Notes: generated by a model not told the origin, from the letters alone. DNA of 37,148 nucleotides from CAYRVX01 sp964642165 (GCA_964642165.1 CAZXOC010000035.1:1-37148), one strand, 5' to 3'; counted from the first letter of the stretch, positions 8,074-17,921 are shown. Numbers and translations are program-made.

Positions 8074-10638
8074 TCAGTAGCGTCGGGCTTCCAAAGTGCG
8101 CAGTTCGGGCAAGTCGCCGCCAAGGCTGCCCTTTAGAATGCTGAGGAGGCGCGCTCTTCGCTTTGCGTCCTGCTCCCCATTGACAATCTCCTTGGCGCAT
8201 GCCATGGCCCGCCCATCGCTGCCGAAGCCCCTGACCAGGGCGTGAAGGGCCAACTGGCTTCCGGCCTCGGCGAGGGGGATGAGGTAGTTCCGGCCCCGCG
8301 TGCCTAGCTGCTCCGCTACCCGGATGAATCCCGCGGCGGTCGGCGAGTTGGCCTCACTTCGCGCATCAGGCGGCTTGGTGGGCAAGCGGTCGGCGATGCG
8401 GCCCAGCAGTTCTGCATCCCCGGAGTGGAGAACGACCATCGCCCGTAGCGACTGGGAGGATGCGACGCTCAGCAGGACGTCAGATGACCCGATGCCCTGG
8501 ATCAAGGCGTCAACGGAAGCGGCATCCGTGGCAGAGGCCCGAACCAGCGCCCGGGCGGCGCACTGGGCGACCACGTCCTTGCGCTGCATTGTGGTGGCCA
8601 GCACGGCAACCCCTGCCTTGCCCAGGCCGGGGCCCAGCCGGCCGATCACCTCACAGGCGGCTCGGGCGCGCCGTGGCTCCTTCGCCGCCAGCTCCGGGGC
8701 CAGTTGCCGAAGCAGCGTCCGAGCAGTCCTTGCGTCGAGATGGCGCAGCGCCCTGGCGAGGAACGCGGCGCTGTCGCCTCGCCCGGCTTCTACAAGCACT
8801 TTGACCCGTGCCGTCACGGGCTCGGCCAGCTTCGCCGCGTCTTTGCCCCAGCGGCAAATCCCCGCGGCCAATGCCTCGCAGGAGCCGCGATCGGCGCGGG
8901 CCAGCAGCACCTCTCCGGCGGGCAGGTAGTCCGCACGCCACGGTGCTTCGGACGCGGCCCGATCGCGGACCGTCCGAAACGGATGAGCCAGGCCCTGAAG
9001 ATCCTTGGGGAGCTTGCGGGCCCAATCGGGGATGTCCGGTCCGACGAAGAGGCCGTCGTCGACAGGCCGCTCGCGCCAATCGTAACACAGCAGGCCCAAG
9101 GCGCCTCGCATCACCCTCCGGCCGGCGATCATCGGCTTGGCCATATAGCTGTCGTAGGCCGTCGTGGTCGGGTGCGGCGGCTTCCACACGCCGGAGAACG
9201 ACGCGATCGTGGCCAGGGGGAAAATGCTGAAGAAGTCGTGATAGGCGTGGGATATGTCGCTTTCGAAGATCACCACGCCGTCGGTGGCGATGCCGTAGCC
9301 GTTCCGCGTGGCGTTCGACGCGAACAGATCCATGGCGCTGACGGGTTTGGCCAGGTCCTTGCCGGTGGCCAAGTCGAGCACGCGAAGCTCGACGGCCGTC
9401 GTCCGCTTCACCCGACCTTCCCTTTCCTGCGCCCAATGCAGCACGGCCACCCGCCTCCCGTCGAGACGATACGCCCACTTGCTGCCATCAGTCACCAGGT
9501 TGTCGCGCTGCCAAAGCTGCCTTGCCCCGTTGCCGGTGAGATGCCAGCAGACGGGATGGCCCAAAGCGCCGCCGCGATGGCCCAAGGGGTTGCTCTCCGC
9601 GTTGAGACGCTTCTTGCCGCCCAGGGCCACCAGCCGGTCACCGATCACCGTCAGGTGCCCCTGTGGTGTCACCTCGTCGATGCCCCATCGTGTCGACCCG
9701 TCAATGGGATCCAGACAGAGGATGCCTGTCGTCGTAGAAAGCAAGAGCAGGTCCTTGTCTCCGTGGCGCCAGATAGCCGGCAAGTGCCAGTTCGACACGC
9801 GCAAGGCACCCCTGCCCCCGCCGGCCTGCCAGCGCGTCGTCCCGTCAGCCGCATTGATCGCGTGGATGCCCCCGCTTTGGTCATTCAGCAGGACCAAGTC
9901 GTTCCCGACCGGCAGGAGGTAGCCCAGGCCCATGTTGTGGCCAGCGATCGTCCTGGTCCTTCGCAGCAGGCTGTTGAGCTTGAGAAGCTCAGCTTGCGCA
10001 CATCGGTCGGTGGCTGGCCGCTCCCAGCGCCATTCGCCACTCCGCGCGTCGATGCCGTACAGACGCCACGACGGGCCGAGGAACACGAAAGTGTCGCCCA
10101 CGATGCAGGGCGTGTTGTTGTCGGGGATGCAGCTCTTCATCGACTGGCCGTTGATCGACCGGCGAACGAACGTCCGCACCCAGCGCGTCTTGCCAGTAGC
10201 CAAATCGACACAGTGGGCGACGTCATCGGCCTCGACCCGGAACAGTGCCTTCGAGTACTTCCTACCGCGTGGGACGTCGTAGTACACGTCGCCGGCCGGT
10301 CGCGTGTAGAACTGGTACACGCACCCGAACGCCACGACCGGCGAGCACCCGCCCCCGCCGGGATGCCCCGCCGCGCCGCTGCTTCCGTCGGTGGAACTCC
10401 AGGCCTTGCCCCTCGGCATGTCGTAGGCCTCAGACTTCCACAGCAGCCTGGCCCTCGACGGGTCGGCGAGAATTCCTGCGCCCGTGTCCAGCGCGGAGTA
10501 GTCGCCACGCGGCCCCCGGTAGCTGGGCCAACCCGCAGCCCACGCCTCAGCCTGTGTCGGCGGAGATATCGCCCTCGGCTCGTCCGCCATGGCCGGCCAG
10601 GCCGCTATAGTCACCGTCAGCATCACGAGTGTCTTCAT
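8074..10638 (-). CDS. Exported PQQ-like propeller protein with C-terminal HEAT repeats
   Basis: 854 residues, last gene of the minus-strand cluster. The signal peptide MKTLVMLTVTIAAWPAMA should be cleaved after residue 18. The first 560 or so residues carry PQQ/BamB-like blade motifs (VDLATGKTRWVRTF, YGIDARSGEWRWERP, HAINAADGTTRWQAGG, LCLDPIDGSTRWG). The last 240 or so residues are alanine/leucine-rich helical repeats of HEAT type (AARALVRASATDAASVDAL). No redox haem motif is seen, so the propeller is probably structural rather than a dehydrogenase. Its start overlaps the stop of the upstream gene by four bases (ATGA), indicating translational coupling. It converges with the mannonate-dehydratase-like gene; the 98 bases between them show no clear terminator. 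Confidence 0.85.
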   Translation of the reverse strand: MKTLVMLTVTIAAWPAMADEPRAISPPTQAEAWAAGWPSYRGPRGDYSALDTGAGILADPSRARLLWKSEAYDMPRGKAWSSTDGSSGAAGHPGGGGCSPVVAFGCVYQFYTRPAGDVYYDVPRGRKYSKALFRVEADDVAHCVDLATGKTRWVRTFVRRSINGQSMKSCIPDNNTPCIVGDTFVFLGPSWRLYGIDARSGEWRWERPATDRCAQAELLKLNSLLRRTRTIAGHNMGLGYLLPVGNDLVLLNDQSGGIHAINAADGTTRWQAGGGRGALRVSNWHLPAIWRHGDKDLLLLSTTTGILCLDPIDGSTRWGIDEVTPQGHLTVIGDRLVALGGKKRLNAESNPLGHRGGALGHPVCWHLTGNGARQLWQRDNLVTDGSKWAYRLDGRRVAVLHWAQEREGRVKRTTAVELRVLDLATGKDLAKPVSAMDLFASNATRNGYGIATDGVVIFESDISHAYHDFFSIFPLATIASFSGVWKPPHPTTTAYDSYMAKPMIAGRRVMRGALGLLCYDWRERPVDDGLFVGPDIPDWARKLPKDLQGLAHPFRTVRDRAASEAPWRADYLPAGEVLLARADRGSCEALAAGICRWGKDAAKLAEPVTARVKVLVEAGRGDSAAFLARALRHLDARTARTLLRQLAPELAAKEPRRARAACEVIGRLGPGLGKAGVAVLATTMQRKDVVAQCAARALVRASATDAASVDALIQGIGSSDVLLSVASSQSLRAMVVLHSGDAELLGRIADRLPTKPPDARSEANSPTAAGFIRVAEQLGTRGRNYLIPLAEAGSQLALHALVRGFGSDGRAMACAKEIVNGEQDAKRRARLLSILKGSLGGDLPELRTLEARRY

Positions 10639-12248
10639 GCGCCACCTCGGCTGATCCGCTCCAGCTTGAAGTCATCGAAGTACGCCTTCCCCCGGCCGAT
10701 GACCACGAAGCGGACGTTGATGGGGTTGCCGTGCTTCGCCGAGACGAACTCCATCTCCGCCTTCTGCCATCGGTCGCCGCTCCGCACGAGCCGGGTCCTG
10801 CCCTTGCCGGCCGTCTCCGCGCCCAACAGCTCCCTCGGCTCGTAGCCCATCCCCGGGGTGGGGATGACGAACGCCTTGGCATCTTCCCCCTCGACGAAGA
10901 CCCAGCACTCCAGCCGGTAGCGCTTGGCGGGAAGGAAGCGCGTGTGGCCCCGGTCCCGCGGCCAGAACTTCGTCTTGGTGAATTCCTCGGCCGTGACGCC
11001 GTTGACTTCCAGGGACTTCTTGCCGCTGTGGGCCCGCCGATCACTCACCTTGCCTTCGACCGGCTGGAAGCCGCGGAGCGTTGTGCTCGCGGGGAGCGGC
11101 TGGTCTTCGAAGTCCTCCCCTCCCGGCCGGATGAGCACGGTCGTTCCGTGCCCGTTGACGACCTTGGCGTTCTTGACGACGTGCCGGCATATCTCCGGCG
11201 GCAGACCCACCATTCGCTGCCGGATCGTCCCGTAGCAGTAGCCGTCCTTCTCTCTCAGTGGTACGACGGGCGCGCTGGTGTGGAACTCCCCCCATATCGG
11301 GCACTGGGGATAGCGCACCGGCACGCCGCTCTGCGGAAGAAGCGCCATCCCCCAGCCAGACCGGTCGGAAAGATAAGCCGCAAAGCCGTCCGGCCGTATC
11401 ACGGGATGATACTTGCGGTACAGCGATTCGCAATTGTTCGACCAGACAGCGAAGCGCTCACCACTGACGCGACGGTCGGAGGCATCCGGCGTGCAGCCGG
11501 AATACGCGTAAGTGATCGCCCCCGGCCAGATGATCGTCACGCCGAACGGGAAGAACGAGCCGGAGCCCGTCGTCTCGGCCGGCTTGCCCGTCTTCTTGTC
11601 CTTCGGCCTGCCCTTGTGACGCCACCGGGTCTCGCGGTCCACGACGTACCCCAGAACGGGATCGACCCGGAACGTCAGCCTGGTCACACAGCCGATGTGC
11701 GGCGTTGCCTTCCGGTGCGGGTGCGAGGGTCCGTGCCCTTCGGCGATTCCCTCCTCCGGCCAGACGCCCTGCTTGATGACAATATCCATCGTCTCGCCGG
11801 TGCGGGCGACCTTGTGGCTGATCGGGAACGCGCCAAACGCGGCTGAAGGGATTCCCATGCCAAACCGCTTGAAGCCCGGCGTGTAGGTCTCGTCGAGCCG
11901 GTTCCGAGTGTCGGCACCGGGGAACGGCGACCACAGCCAGTCGGGCGCGAGGCCGATCGGCATCTCGCCGTCCATCAAGATTTCCAGCTCCGCCTTGTGC
12001 TGTTTGGGGATCCATCGCTTGGAACGGTCGGGATTCTGCCAGTCCCACCACCACCACGTGTGCTGCTTCTTAGCTATGTGGAATCTGGGTTTGTGGCCTT
12101 TGAATCGCGCAAGCGGCTTGATCTCCTCCAGCACCCGCGTTAACTCACCCCCCGCCGCGGCAGGCTCTACACTGGCCGCTAGAAGCAGCAGCGAGCCGAC
12201 TGCCGTAGCTCGCAAGCGTCTCCGCCAAGCCATCCTGTGCCGTGCCAT
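10635..12248 (-). CDS. Exported protein of unknown function with C-terminal beta-sandwich module
   Basis: 537 residues. The leader MARHRMAWRRRLRATAVG plus LLLLAASVEPAAA is a Sec signal; the Met at residue 6 is an alternative start. The main part (about 35-370) is rich in aromatic residues, including an unusual run WWWWDW at residues 65-70, and has no catalytic motif I recognise. From about residue 375 the sequence (DFEDQP, VSDRRAHSGKKSLEV, RYRLECWVFVEG, YFDDFKLERI) has the strand order and conserved ends of a CBM4/9-like carbohydrate-binding jellyroll. A role in recognising a glycan or wall polymer is inferred from this module. It is coupled to the PQQ/HEAT gene by an ATGA overlap and lies 24 bases downstream of the hydrolase gene. 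Confidence 0.75.
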   Translation of the reverse strand: MARHRMAWRRRLRATAVGSLLLLAASVEPAAAGGELTRVLEEIKPLARFKGHKPRFHIAKKQHTWWWWDWQNPDRSKRWIPKQHKAELEILMDGEMPIGLAPDWLWSPFPGADTRNRLDETYTPGFKRFGMGIPSAAFGAFPISHKVARTGETMDIVIKQGVWPEEGIAEGHGPSHPHRKATPHIGCVTRLTFRVDPVLGYVVDRETRWRHKGRPKDKKTGKPAETTGSGSFFPFGVTIIWPGAITYAYSGCTPDASDRRVSGERFAVWSNNCESLYRKYHPVIRPDGFAAYLSDRSGWGMALLPQSGVPVRYPQCPIWGEFHTSAPVVPLREKDGYCYGTIRQRMVGLPPEICRHVVKNAKVVNGHGTTVLIRPGGEDFEDQPLPASTTLRGFQPVEGKVSDRRAHSGKKSLEVNGVTAEEFTKTKFWPRDRGHTRFLPAKRYRLECWVFVEGEDAKAFVIPTPGMGYEPRELLGAETAGKGRTRLVRSGDRWQKAEMEFVSAKHGNPINVRFVVIGRGKAYFDDFKLERISRGGA

Positions 12249-12272
12249 GGGTTGTCTCTCCGGGGCGCTAGA

Positions 12273-14042
12273 CTACTTGCCTTTCAGCGTCTGCCCGTGC
12301 ATGGCGTGGAGCTTGAGCCACGCCTCGGCCTGCTTGCGGTCGGCGACCCAGAACATCTTCCTGCGCTTCGCCTCGGGCACGTCTGTAGCCTTGCGGATCA
12401 GCGTCTCCGGGGCAGTCGGGCCGGCAGCCCGGATGCGGGCCAGTTCGGCGGCCTGTTTGTCGACCTCGGCCTGGAGCTTCTGCGCGAGGGCCACGTCGGC
12501 ATCGGTCACGTCTTCCAGCCAGGGGCCGACCCGACCCCACTTGACCGTCATACGCAGCACCATCAGCAGCGGGTACCGCCCCGGCTGAAGCTCGAGCACT
12601 TGTTTGTGGAATACCGGCACGCCGTTGAGGACGATCTGCTGCCGCGTTGCCGCCGTGAACGGCGCGACCAGCCGGTAGTGCTTCCGCTCGGGGATCTCCA
12701 GCACGGTGAAGGCCAGCATGGTGAACTTGGTCGCCGGGCGCAGGGGGGTGTTCAGGGAGATGCCGCCTTCCTTGGCGACGTGCTTTGGCTCGATGCGGCT
12801 GAACGCGGCCGTCTTGCCGTCGATGGTCACCGTATCGCCCGGCTTGGGCGTGAGCTGCCGCAGCTCGCCCAGCTCCAGCATCGGGTCGGCCTTCATCGGA
12901 AACGCAAGCGAGGTGAGGACCCAGTCGTTGAGGCCCTGCCGGGAGGTGTCGGGCTTGACGATGGGCACGCCTTCGGGCGGGGTGAAGCCCTTCGGCGGCG
13001 CCATCGCGGCGTATCCGCTGACGGGGGATTCCTCCTTACCGCCCAGGACGTACCCGTCGGGCCCTTCCTGGAGGGGCAGGTGCGGCACGCGGTAGAACTC
13101 CTCCACGGCGAACGGGTCGATGAGGTAGCCCCCGGCCGGGTCCACCTGCTTGAGCTGCACCGAGCCGTCGGTGGCGTACTTGTCCGTCGGCACGCGGAGG
13201 GCGAGGGCCTTGTCGATGAACAGCGAGAGGTAGTCCCAGATTCGCAGGACGCTCATCACGCCGGCGGGAACCGGCTTGCCCCAGCCTTTGCCGCCATGGG
13301 TATCGGGATAGTCGCCGTGGCCTACGCCCTTGGCGACGACCTGATGGGGCAGCCACGCCGTCCGGGCACGGTAGTTCAGCAGCGATGGCCGGACGTGATT
13401 GAACCACGTCCCGCCCCACTCCGTCTCGCCGTTGGCGTTGACCTGGAGGATGGTCTCGTTCTGGGGCTTGGCCCACGGCAGCATCGGCCAGGTCGGCGTC
13501 TCTCCGTGATACGTCACCGACGCGATGGTGCGTTTGGGGAACAGCCAGGCCATGCGGAAGGGGAACTCGCCGCGGGACGACTTGCCGAACGTGATCCACG
13601 GCGCGTGACGGAACTCCGCTATTCTCGTCGCGCCCGCCACGAGGTCCAGCACCTTCTGAACGCGGGCAGGCTCGGCCGGCGGGTCCTTGCGATGCTCGAT
13701 GCCGGTCTGGAACGTGCGCAGGTATACGATGCCCATCTCGCGGCGCGCCGCGACTTCGCGCAGGGCGGCGTGCTCGCCGAAGACCTTCGAGTCGCTGTTG
13801 GCGGGGATCAGCAGCACCGCGCGGATGCGTTGGGCGTCCTTCGGCGCCCAGACCAGCACGTCGGCCTTGGCCGGTCCCTTGCCTCGCCGCTTGCCAACCA
13901 GTTCGTCGGGCAGCCTCAGCCCCACCGGCCAGTGCGGCGGCTCGGCCAGGGGCTTCTCGGCCGCCGAGGCGGTGACGCAAGCCGCGAGCAGCACGGCCGC
14001 CGCAGGCAGGGCCCAGTGTGGCCGAGCACGCATATCGCTCAT
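12273..14042 (-). CDS. Exported alpha/beta-hydrolase-like protein (esterase type)
   Basis: 589 residues; AAGGAG lies seven bases before the ATG. The N-terminus has a cleavable leader ending near ASA (residue 27), but LLAAC at 18-22 could serve as a lipobox, so it may be a lipoprotein. A strand-turn-helix around TFGKSSRGEFPF (residues 151-162) looks like a nucleophile elbow, with Ser155 the candidate. GVGHGDYPD further on could supply the catalytic His. The spacing and surroundings match the paralogue at 23409-25184, whose elbow reads GHSAAG. The family resembles feruloyl-esterase/PHB-depolymerase-like hydrolases; the substrate is unknown. The C-terminal 180 or so residues form a beta domain followed by a helical tail rich in Ala, Glu and Lys. 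It lies 69 bases after the small lipoprotein gene. Confidence 0.72.
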   Translation of the reverse strand: MSDMRARPHWALPAAAVLLAACVTASAAEKPLAEPPHWPVGLRLPDELVGKRRGKGPAKADVLVWAPKDAQRIRAVLLIPANSDSKVFGEHAALREVAARREMGIVYLRTFQTGIEHRKDPPAEPARVQKVLDLVAGATRIAEFRHAPWITFGKSSRGEFPFRMAWLFPKRTIASVTYHGETPTWPMLPWAKPQNETILQVNANGETEWGGTWFNHVRPSLLNYRARTAWLPHQVVAKGVGHGDYPDTHGGKGWGKPVPAGVMSVLRIWDYLSLFIDKALALRVPTDKYATDGSVQLKQVDPAGGYLIDPFAVEEFYRVPHLPLQEGPDGYVLGGKEESPVSGYAAMAPPKGFTPPEGVPIVKPDTSRQGLNDWVLTSLAFPMKADPMLELGELRQLTPKPGDTVTIDGKTAAFSRIEPKHVAKEGGISLNTPLRPATKFTMLAFTVLEIPERKHYRLVAPFTAATRQQIVLNGVPVFHKQVLELQPGRYPLLMVLRMTVKWGRVGPWLEDVTDADVALAQKLQAEVDKQAAELARIRAAGPTAPETLIRKATDVPEAKRRKMFWVADRKQAEAWLKLHAMHGQTLKGK

Positions 14043-14111
14043 CGCATCGCTCCTTACATGTCGATCGGGCCGGGACGGAGGGAGCGTGTTGGGCCCACGG
14101 CCGGCCGGCGG

Positions 14112-14804
14112 CTACTGCTCGTACGCCGAGAGGATCTGGACGATCTCGACGTAGGTCTGATTCATCTCCTGGCGGTGGTCCCTCTCCACGGGCACGAGCA
14201 CCGTGCGGTAGTCCCTCAGCCGGATGCCGACGCAGGCGTGGTGGTACTGTGGATCGAAGGCGTTGTACGAGGGCAGCTTCTCGTACTTGCCCCGAAAGGC
14301 CGTAACCTGCGTGGCCTCGGCCGCGCCGCGCGGGCTCAGGTTCCCTTCCGCGTCGCGGGAAACGTGGGCCACGTCCCGAAGAAGCCACTTGCGTTCCCTG
14401 AGCGCATCGTCGTTCTTCCGCCGCACCGAAACATAGTCGCCTGGGGCGATGAATTCCTTGCGGCTGAGGATGAAGTAAACGTGCCCGGGGTTCGGATCGG
14501 GCGCCGACCCGTCGGCCCGCTCCTGGAGGCGGACGGGCTCGGAGCGCCAGACGACAATGTCATTCGGGTCGGCGCTCTCGCGGTAGAGATGCAGGTCCCC
14601 GACGTCGACACGCTCCTCGAGCACGGCGAAGGAAACGTCGCGGACGCGCCCGACTTTCCAGCCGGCACGGACCTTCGAGCCCAGGCGCTCGGCCAGGTCG
14701 GCCAGGGCCTGTTCTGGCGTCTCGGGCTCCTGGCCGCAGCCGGCCGTCGCCATCATCACAGCGGTGGACAAGAGCATCGCGAGTCCGCGGGTTGCGTGCC
14801 TCAT
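14112..14804 (-). CDS. Small lipoprotein of unknown function
   Basis: 230 residues. The start is ATG 14804, which overlaps the stop of the HEAT lipoprotein gene (ATGA); the frame is open further upstream but that part runs inside the HEAT gene. MRHATRGLAMLLSTAVMMATAGC ends in a clear lipobox with the lipid-anchored Cys at residue 23, so the protein is anchored in a membrane facing the periplasm. The mature part is polar and mixed alpha/beta (GHVYFILSRKEFIAPGDYVS, QMNQTYVEIVQILSAYEQ-like ending) with no domain I recognise. Coupled translation with the HEAT lipoprotein suggests the two work in one complex. Confidence 0.8.
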   Translation of the reverse strand: MRHATRGLAMLLSTAVMMATAGCGQEPETPEQALADLAERLGSKVRAGWKVGRVRDVSFAVLEERVDVGDLHLYRESADPNDIVVWRSEPVRLQERADGSAPDPNPGHVYFILSRKEFIAPGDYVSVRRKNDDALRERKWLLRDVAHVSRDAEGNLSPRGAAEATQVTAFRGKYEKLPSYNAFDPQYHHACVGIRLRDYRTVLVPVERDHRQEMNQTYVEIVQILSAYEQ

Positions 14805-17470
14805 CCCGATCTCTCCGTTACGTTCGCCGGGCCGGGCTGCGACGCCGGCTGGGACGCCGCCTGGGTGTCCCAGCGGCGAAGGGCTTCGGCAGCCCACTTG
14901 GCGACCTCGGGATCGCTGCCGCTCGCGGCGGCCTGGAGGATTGGGCGGGCGGCGTCCCGCTTGCTTGCGGCGAAGCCTCCCAGCGCCCCTGCCGCCCACA
15001 GCCGCACCTGCGTATCGCCGTGCTTCACCAGGCCTGCCAGGAGCCCCACCGCCTTGACCGTGCGCATGTTCGCGGCCGCCACCACAACCCGGCCGAGAAC
15101 ATGCTGCTCCTTGGCGGCCCCCGCGATCCGGGCCAGGTCGGGGAGGGCTTCCTCATCGAGCATCGCCAGCAATTGGGCGGCGAAGACGCCCGCGTCGTAG
15201 GTAGAGGTCTCCGGCTTCTTCGGCGCTTCGACGAGCAGGCGCAGCAGCACCGGCTTGGCCACGCTGCCCAGCGCCGCCAGCGCGGGCCCGACCTTGGCGG
15301 ACTTGACCGCGATGTCCATGTCCTCGCGAAGCAGGTAGCCGGCGAGCAGCTCGGCCGAGGCGGGGACCTTCAGCTTCCCGAGGGCGTCGAAGGCGTAGTT
15401 GTAGGTCGGATCGTCGGGCGGGGAAGCGACGTACTGCTTGAACAGCTCGACCGCGCGGGCGTCGCCGAGCTTGACCAGGGCGTTGATGCCCGCCTGCGTG
15501 GTGTAGTTCGCGTGCCGGTCGAGCTTCTTGCGGTGCGGGCCCGTGCGGAGTCGCTGGATGATGGGCTCGACGGCGGCCGGGTCGCCCATGTCGCCGAGGG
15601 CCTCCATCGCCTCGTGGACCGGCCCGCGCCGAGGATCGCCCTGCATCACTCGGATCAGGGCGGGGACGGCCTGGCGGGCCTTCGCGCGGCCGAGGGCGCG
15701 GAGCGCGGCGTTGGCCGCGCCGGAGAGCGTCCTGGCGCGCTGCTTGTCCTTGGCCTTGTTGGCGGCCTCCAGCTCCCTGGCCAACTGCTCCCGAAGCGCC
15801 AGCAGCGCCTCCCCCACGCTCGGATCCCCCATCGCGCCGACGGCCCCGATGGCCTCCGTCAGCAGCGGGGACTTCGGATCGGTGGCGATCTCCAGCACGT
15901 CCTTCACGCCCCGCTTGTCGCCCACCGCGGCCAGCGTGCCGAGAACCGCGCGGCGCAGGTCCTTTGCCGGCGGCTCTGCGCGGGTCGCCTTCGTCTCGCG
16001 GAGGATCGCCAGCAACTCGTCGAGGGCCCGAGCGTCCTCGTAATGGGCCAGCCCCCTCACGGCGGCAAGCTTCGCGGCGTGGTCGCCGCTCTTCAGCAGC
16101 GCGAGCAGCGGCTCGGAAGCCGACTCGATCTTGCGGAGGGCCAACTGCCCGGCGCAGTACGCTCGAACGGACTCGCTCGGGTCTCGAAGCCCGGCCTCCA
16201 GCAGCTCACGCAGCTCCTTGCTTAGCGGCACGGGGGCGGCGGCGTCCGGTGCGGCCGGCGCGCCGCCGGTGCGAAGGACCTCCGCGAGCTTCTCCGCGTC
16301 GGTCTTGGACTCCGAGGCCACGTGGCAGCCGACCAGGGCTCGGAGGGCCTGCTCGCGGACCTCGGCCGATCGCTTGCGATCCGTGGCGAGATCAGCCAGC
16401 AGTCGCGGGGAGCGATCGACCATCACGCTGGCGACCATGGCCACCACGTCAGGATCGCCGAAGGCCAGCAGTTCCGTCAGGGCCGCTTCCGTGACGGGAC
16501 CCTCGATCTTGACCAGCGCGGCCATCGCCACTTGGCGGGTGAGTCGCGGCTCAGGCTCGACTTCGGCGATCAGGGCCCGAAGCGGGTTGACGATCCCCTC
16601 CCACCACTCCCGGGCCAATCGGGCCCGGAGGACCGGAACGGGGTAGTTCGCCTCGTAGGCCTCCGTCAGGATCGCCTTCAGTCCCGAGTGCCTGGTGCGG
16701 CCGATGTGGCGCTGGATCGTCCGTTTGATCTGCTGCTGCGTCTGCGGCAGCGGCTCGCGGATCAGCTCCGCCAGCGGCCCCACCGCCTGGGGGGCCTTCA
16801 AACGGCCCAAGGCGTCAGCGGCCGCACGCCGCAGGTCGGACCGGGGCTCTTTCAGGATTGCGATCAGCGAGTCCGTCCACCCCGCGCCGCTCTCGACTCC
16901 GACGACCTCGATGATCGCCAGCCTCTCGTCGACCTTCCCGCTGTCGAGCAGCTTGCCCAAGCGTGCTCGGCCCGCCTCGCCCAATCGCCCCAGCGCCCGG
17001 ATCGCCGCCAGCCGCACACCGGGGTCCGGATCCCCCAGCCGCTCGACAAGGGCGTCCTCGGCCGCGGGCGCCTTGAGCCGGCCGAGGGCTTCGCAAACCG
17101 TCTGGCGGATCTCCTTCTTCGGGTCGGCAAGCAGTGAGATCAGCGGGCCGGGATCGCGAAGGACACCCTCTCGCGCCAGCGCGCGAATTGCCTCCACCCG
17201 CAGGTTCCATTGGTTGTCGGTCCGGGCGGTCTCCAGCAACGGGCCGATTACGCAAGCATCGTCGATCGCCGCCAACTCGGCGATGGCCTCGGCCCGCTTC
17301 TCGACGTTGCCTGTATCGAGCTGCCTGATCCACCGGGCCGCCTCCGGGTTGGCCGGTTCGGCCGGGTCCGAGTCGCACCCGAACAGCCCGACGGACGCCA
17401 GGACCGCGCAACAGACCCGACCGACCGCACCGCGCGTCGCCGCGCGCCTCCTAGTCCGTGCCGATGGCAT
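14801..17470 (-). CDS. HEAT-repeat lipoprotein, 889 residues
   Basis: The leader ends with LFGC, a lipobox with Cys32, so the protein should be lipid-anchored. Almost all the rest is a chain of HEAT/PBS-lyase-type helical repeats of about 30 residues, for example VCEALGRLKAPAAEDALVER, AIRALGRLGEAGRARLGKLL and AADALGRLKAPQAVGPLAEL. Such solenoids usually bind other proteins; no enzyme motif is seen. It overlaps the exbD gene by 20 bases and the next lipoprotein gene by four, so it is firmly part of the cluster. A lipid-anchored solenoid facing the periplasm next to an ExbB/ExbD motor could be the part that connects the motor to its target, but that is inference. Confidence 0.88.
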   Translation of the reverse strand: MPSARTRRRAATRGAVGRVCCAVLASVGLFGCDSDPAEPANPEAARWIRQLDTGNVEKRAEAIAELAAIDDACVIGPLLETARTDNQWNLRVEAIRALAREGVLRDPGPLISLLADPKKEIRQTVCEALGRLKAPAAEDALVERLGDPDPGVRLAAIRALGRLGEAGRARLGKLLDSGKVDERLAIIEVVGVESGAGWTDSLIAILKEPRSDLRRAAADALGRLKAPQAVGPLAELIREPLPQTQQQIKRTIQRHIGRTRHSGLKAILTEAYEANYPVPVLRARLAREWWEGIVNPLRALIAEVEPEPRLTRQVAMAALVKIEGPVTEAALTELLAFGDPDVVAMVASVMVDRSPRLLADLATDRKRSAEVREQALRALVGCHVASESKTDAEKLAEVLRTGGAPAAPDAAAPVPLSKELRELLEAGLRDPSESVRAYCAGQLALRKIESASEPLLALLKSGDHAAKLAAVRGLAHYEDARALDELLAILRETKATRAEPPAKDLRRAVLGTLAAVGDKRGVKDVLEIATDPKSPLLTEAIGAVGAMGDPSVGEALLALREQLARELEAANKAKDKQRARTLSGAANAALRALGRAKARQAVPALIRVMQGDPRRGPVHEAMEALGDMGDPAAVEPIIQRLRTGPHRKKLDRHANYTTQAGINALVKLGDARAVELFKQYVASPPDDPTYNYAFDALGKLKVPASAELLAGYLLREDMDIAVKSAKVGPALAALGSVAKPVLLRLLVEAPKKPETSTYDAGVFAAQLLAMLDEEALPDLARIAGAAKEQHVLGRVVVAAANMRTVKAVGLLAGLVKHGDTQVRLWAAGALGGFAASKRDAARPILQAAASGSDPEVAKWAAEALRRWDTQAASQPASQPGPANVTERSG

Positions 17471-17921
17471 GCTCGTCCGCCTTGGGGCTGTAGCTGCGGA
17501 AGTAGACCGAATCGAGGCCGAGGAAGTGGAGGTTGTCCAGGATGTCCATGAGGTGGGTGTATTGCACGGCCTGGTCGATGTCCAGCCGGATCACCACGTT
17601 CCGGCCCTTGCGCCGCTTGGCGGCCACCTCGTTCATGACGGCCATGAGCTGGCTTCGCGAGACGGGGGCCTGGTTGTTGTACTTGACGCCGTCGTGGATG
17701 TACCGCTCGCCGCCCTCCGTCACGGAGATGACGACCTCCTCCTGGAGCCGCACGTCCGTCGCGTGGGCGGCCGTGGGCATGCTGATCTTCAGGGCCTTCT
17801 GCGGCTTCTTCAGGCTCGCGGTCACGATGAAGAAGATCAGCAGCAGGAACACCAGGTCCATCAGCGACGTCATCGGCACGCCGCCCTCGCCCTCTTTGCT
17901 GTCGCGTCGGACCAATCCCAT
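17451..17921 (-). CDS. exbD: ExbD/TolR-family biopolymer transport protein
   Basis: 156 residues from ATG 17921 (AGGAG nine bases upstream); the open frame extends to 17996 but that part lies inside the preceding gene. Topology is that of ExbD: a short cytoplasmic end, one membrane helix with the conserved acidic residue (TSLMDLVFLLLIFFIVT, Asp22), then a periplasmic domain. In the family this Asp carries protons and drives rotation or conformational change within the ExbB pentamer. The periplasmic part (VVIRLDIDQAVQYTHLMDIL) matches the usual ExbD fold. It is separated from exbB by the jellyroll membrane gene, an arrangement different from the common adjacent exbB-exbD. Confidence 0.93.
   Translation of the reverse strand: MGLVRRDSKEGEGGVPMTSLMDLVFLLLIFFIVTASLKKPQKALKISMPTAAHATDVRLQEEVVISVTEGGERYIHDGVKYNNQAPVSRSQLMAVMNEVAAKRRKGRNVVIRLDIDQAVQYTHLMDILDNLHFLGLDSVYFRSYSPKADEHAIGTD

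Noticed and set aside
8704..10845. Long plus-strand frame opposite the PQQ/HEAT gene
   Set aside because: It mirrors the coding strand with high-GC shadow composition (Arg, Pro, His, Gln rich) and has no start site or domain.
12237..15200. 987-codon plus-strand frame opposite the hydrolase and lipoprotein genes
   Set aside because: Shadow of three well-supported minus-strand genes with signals and coupled starts.
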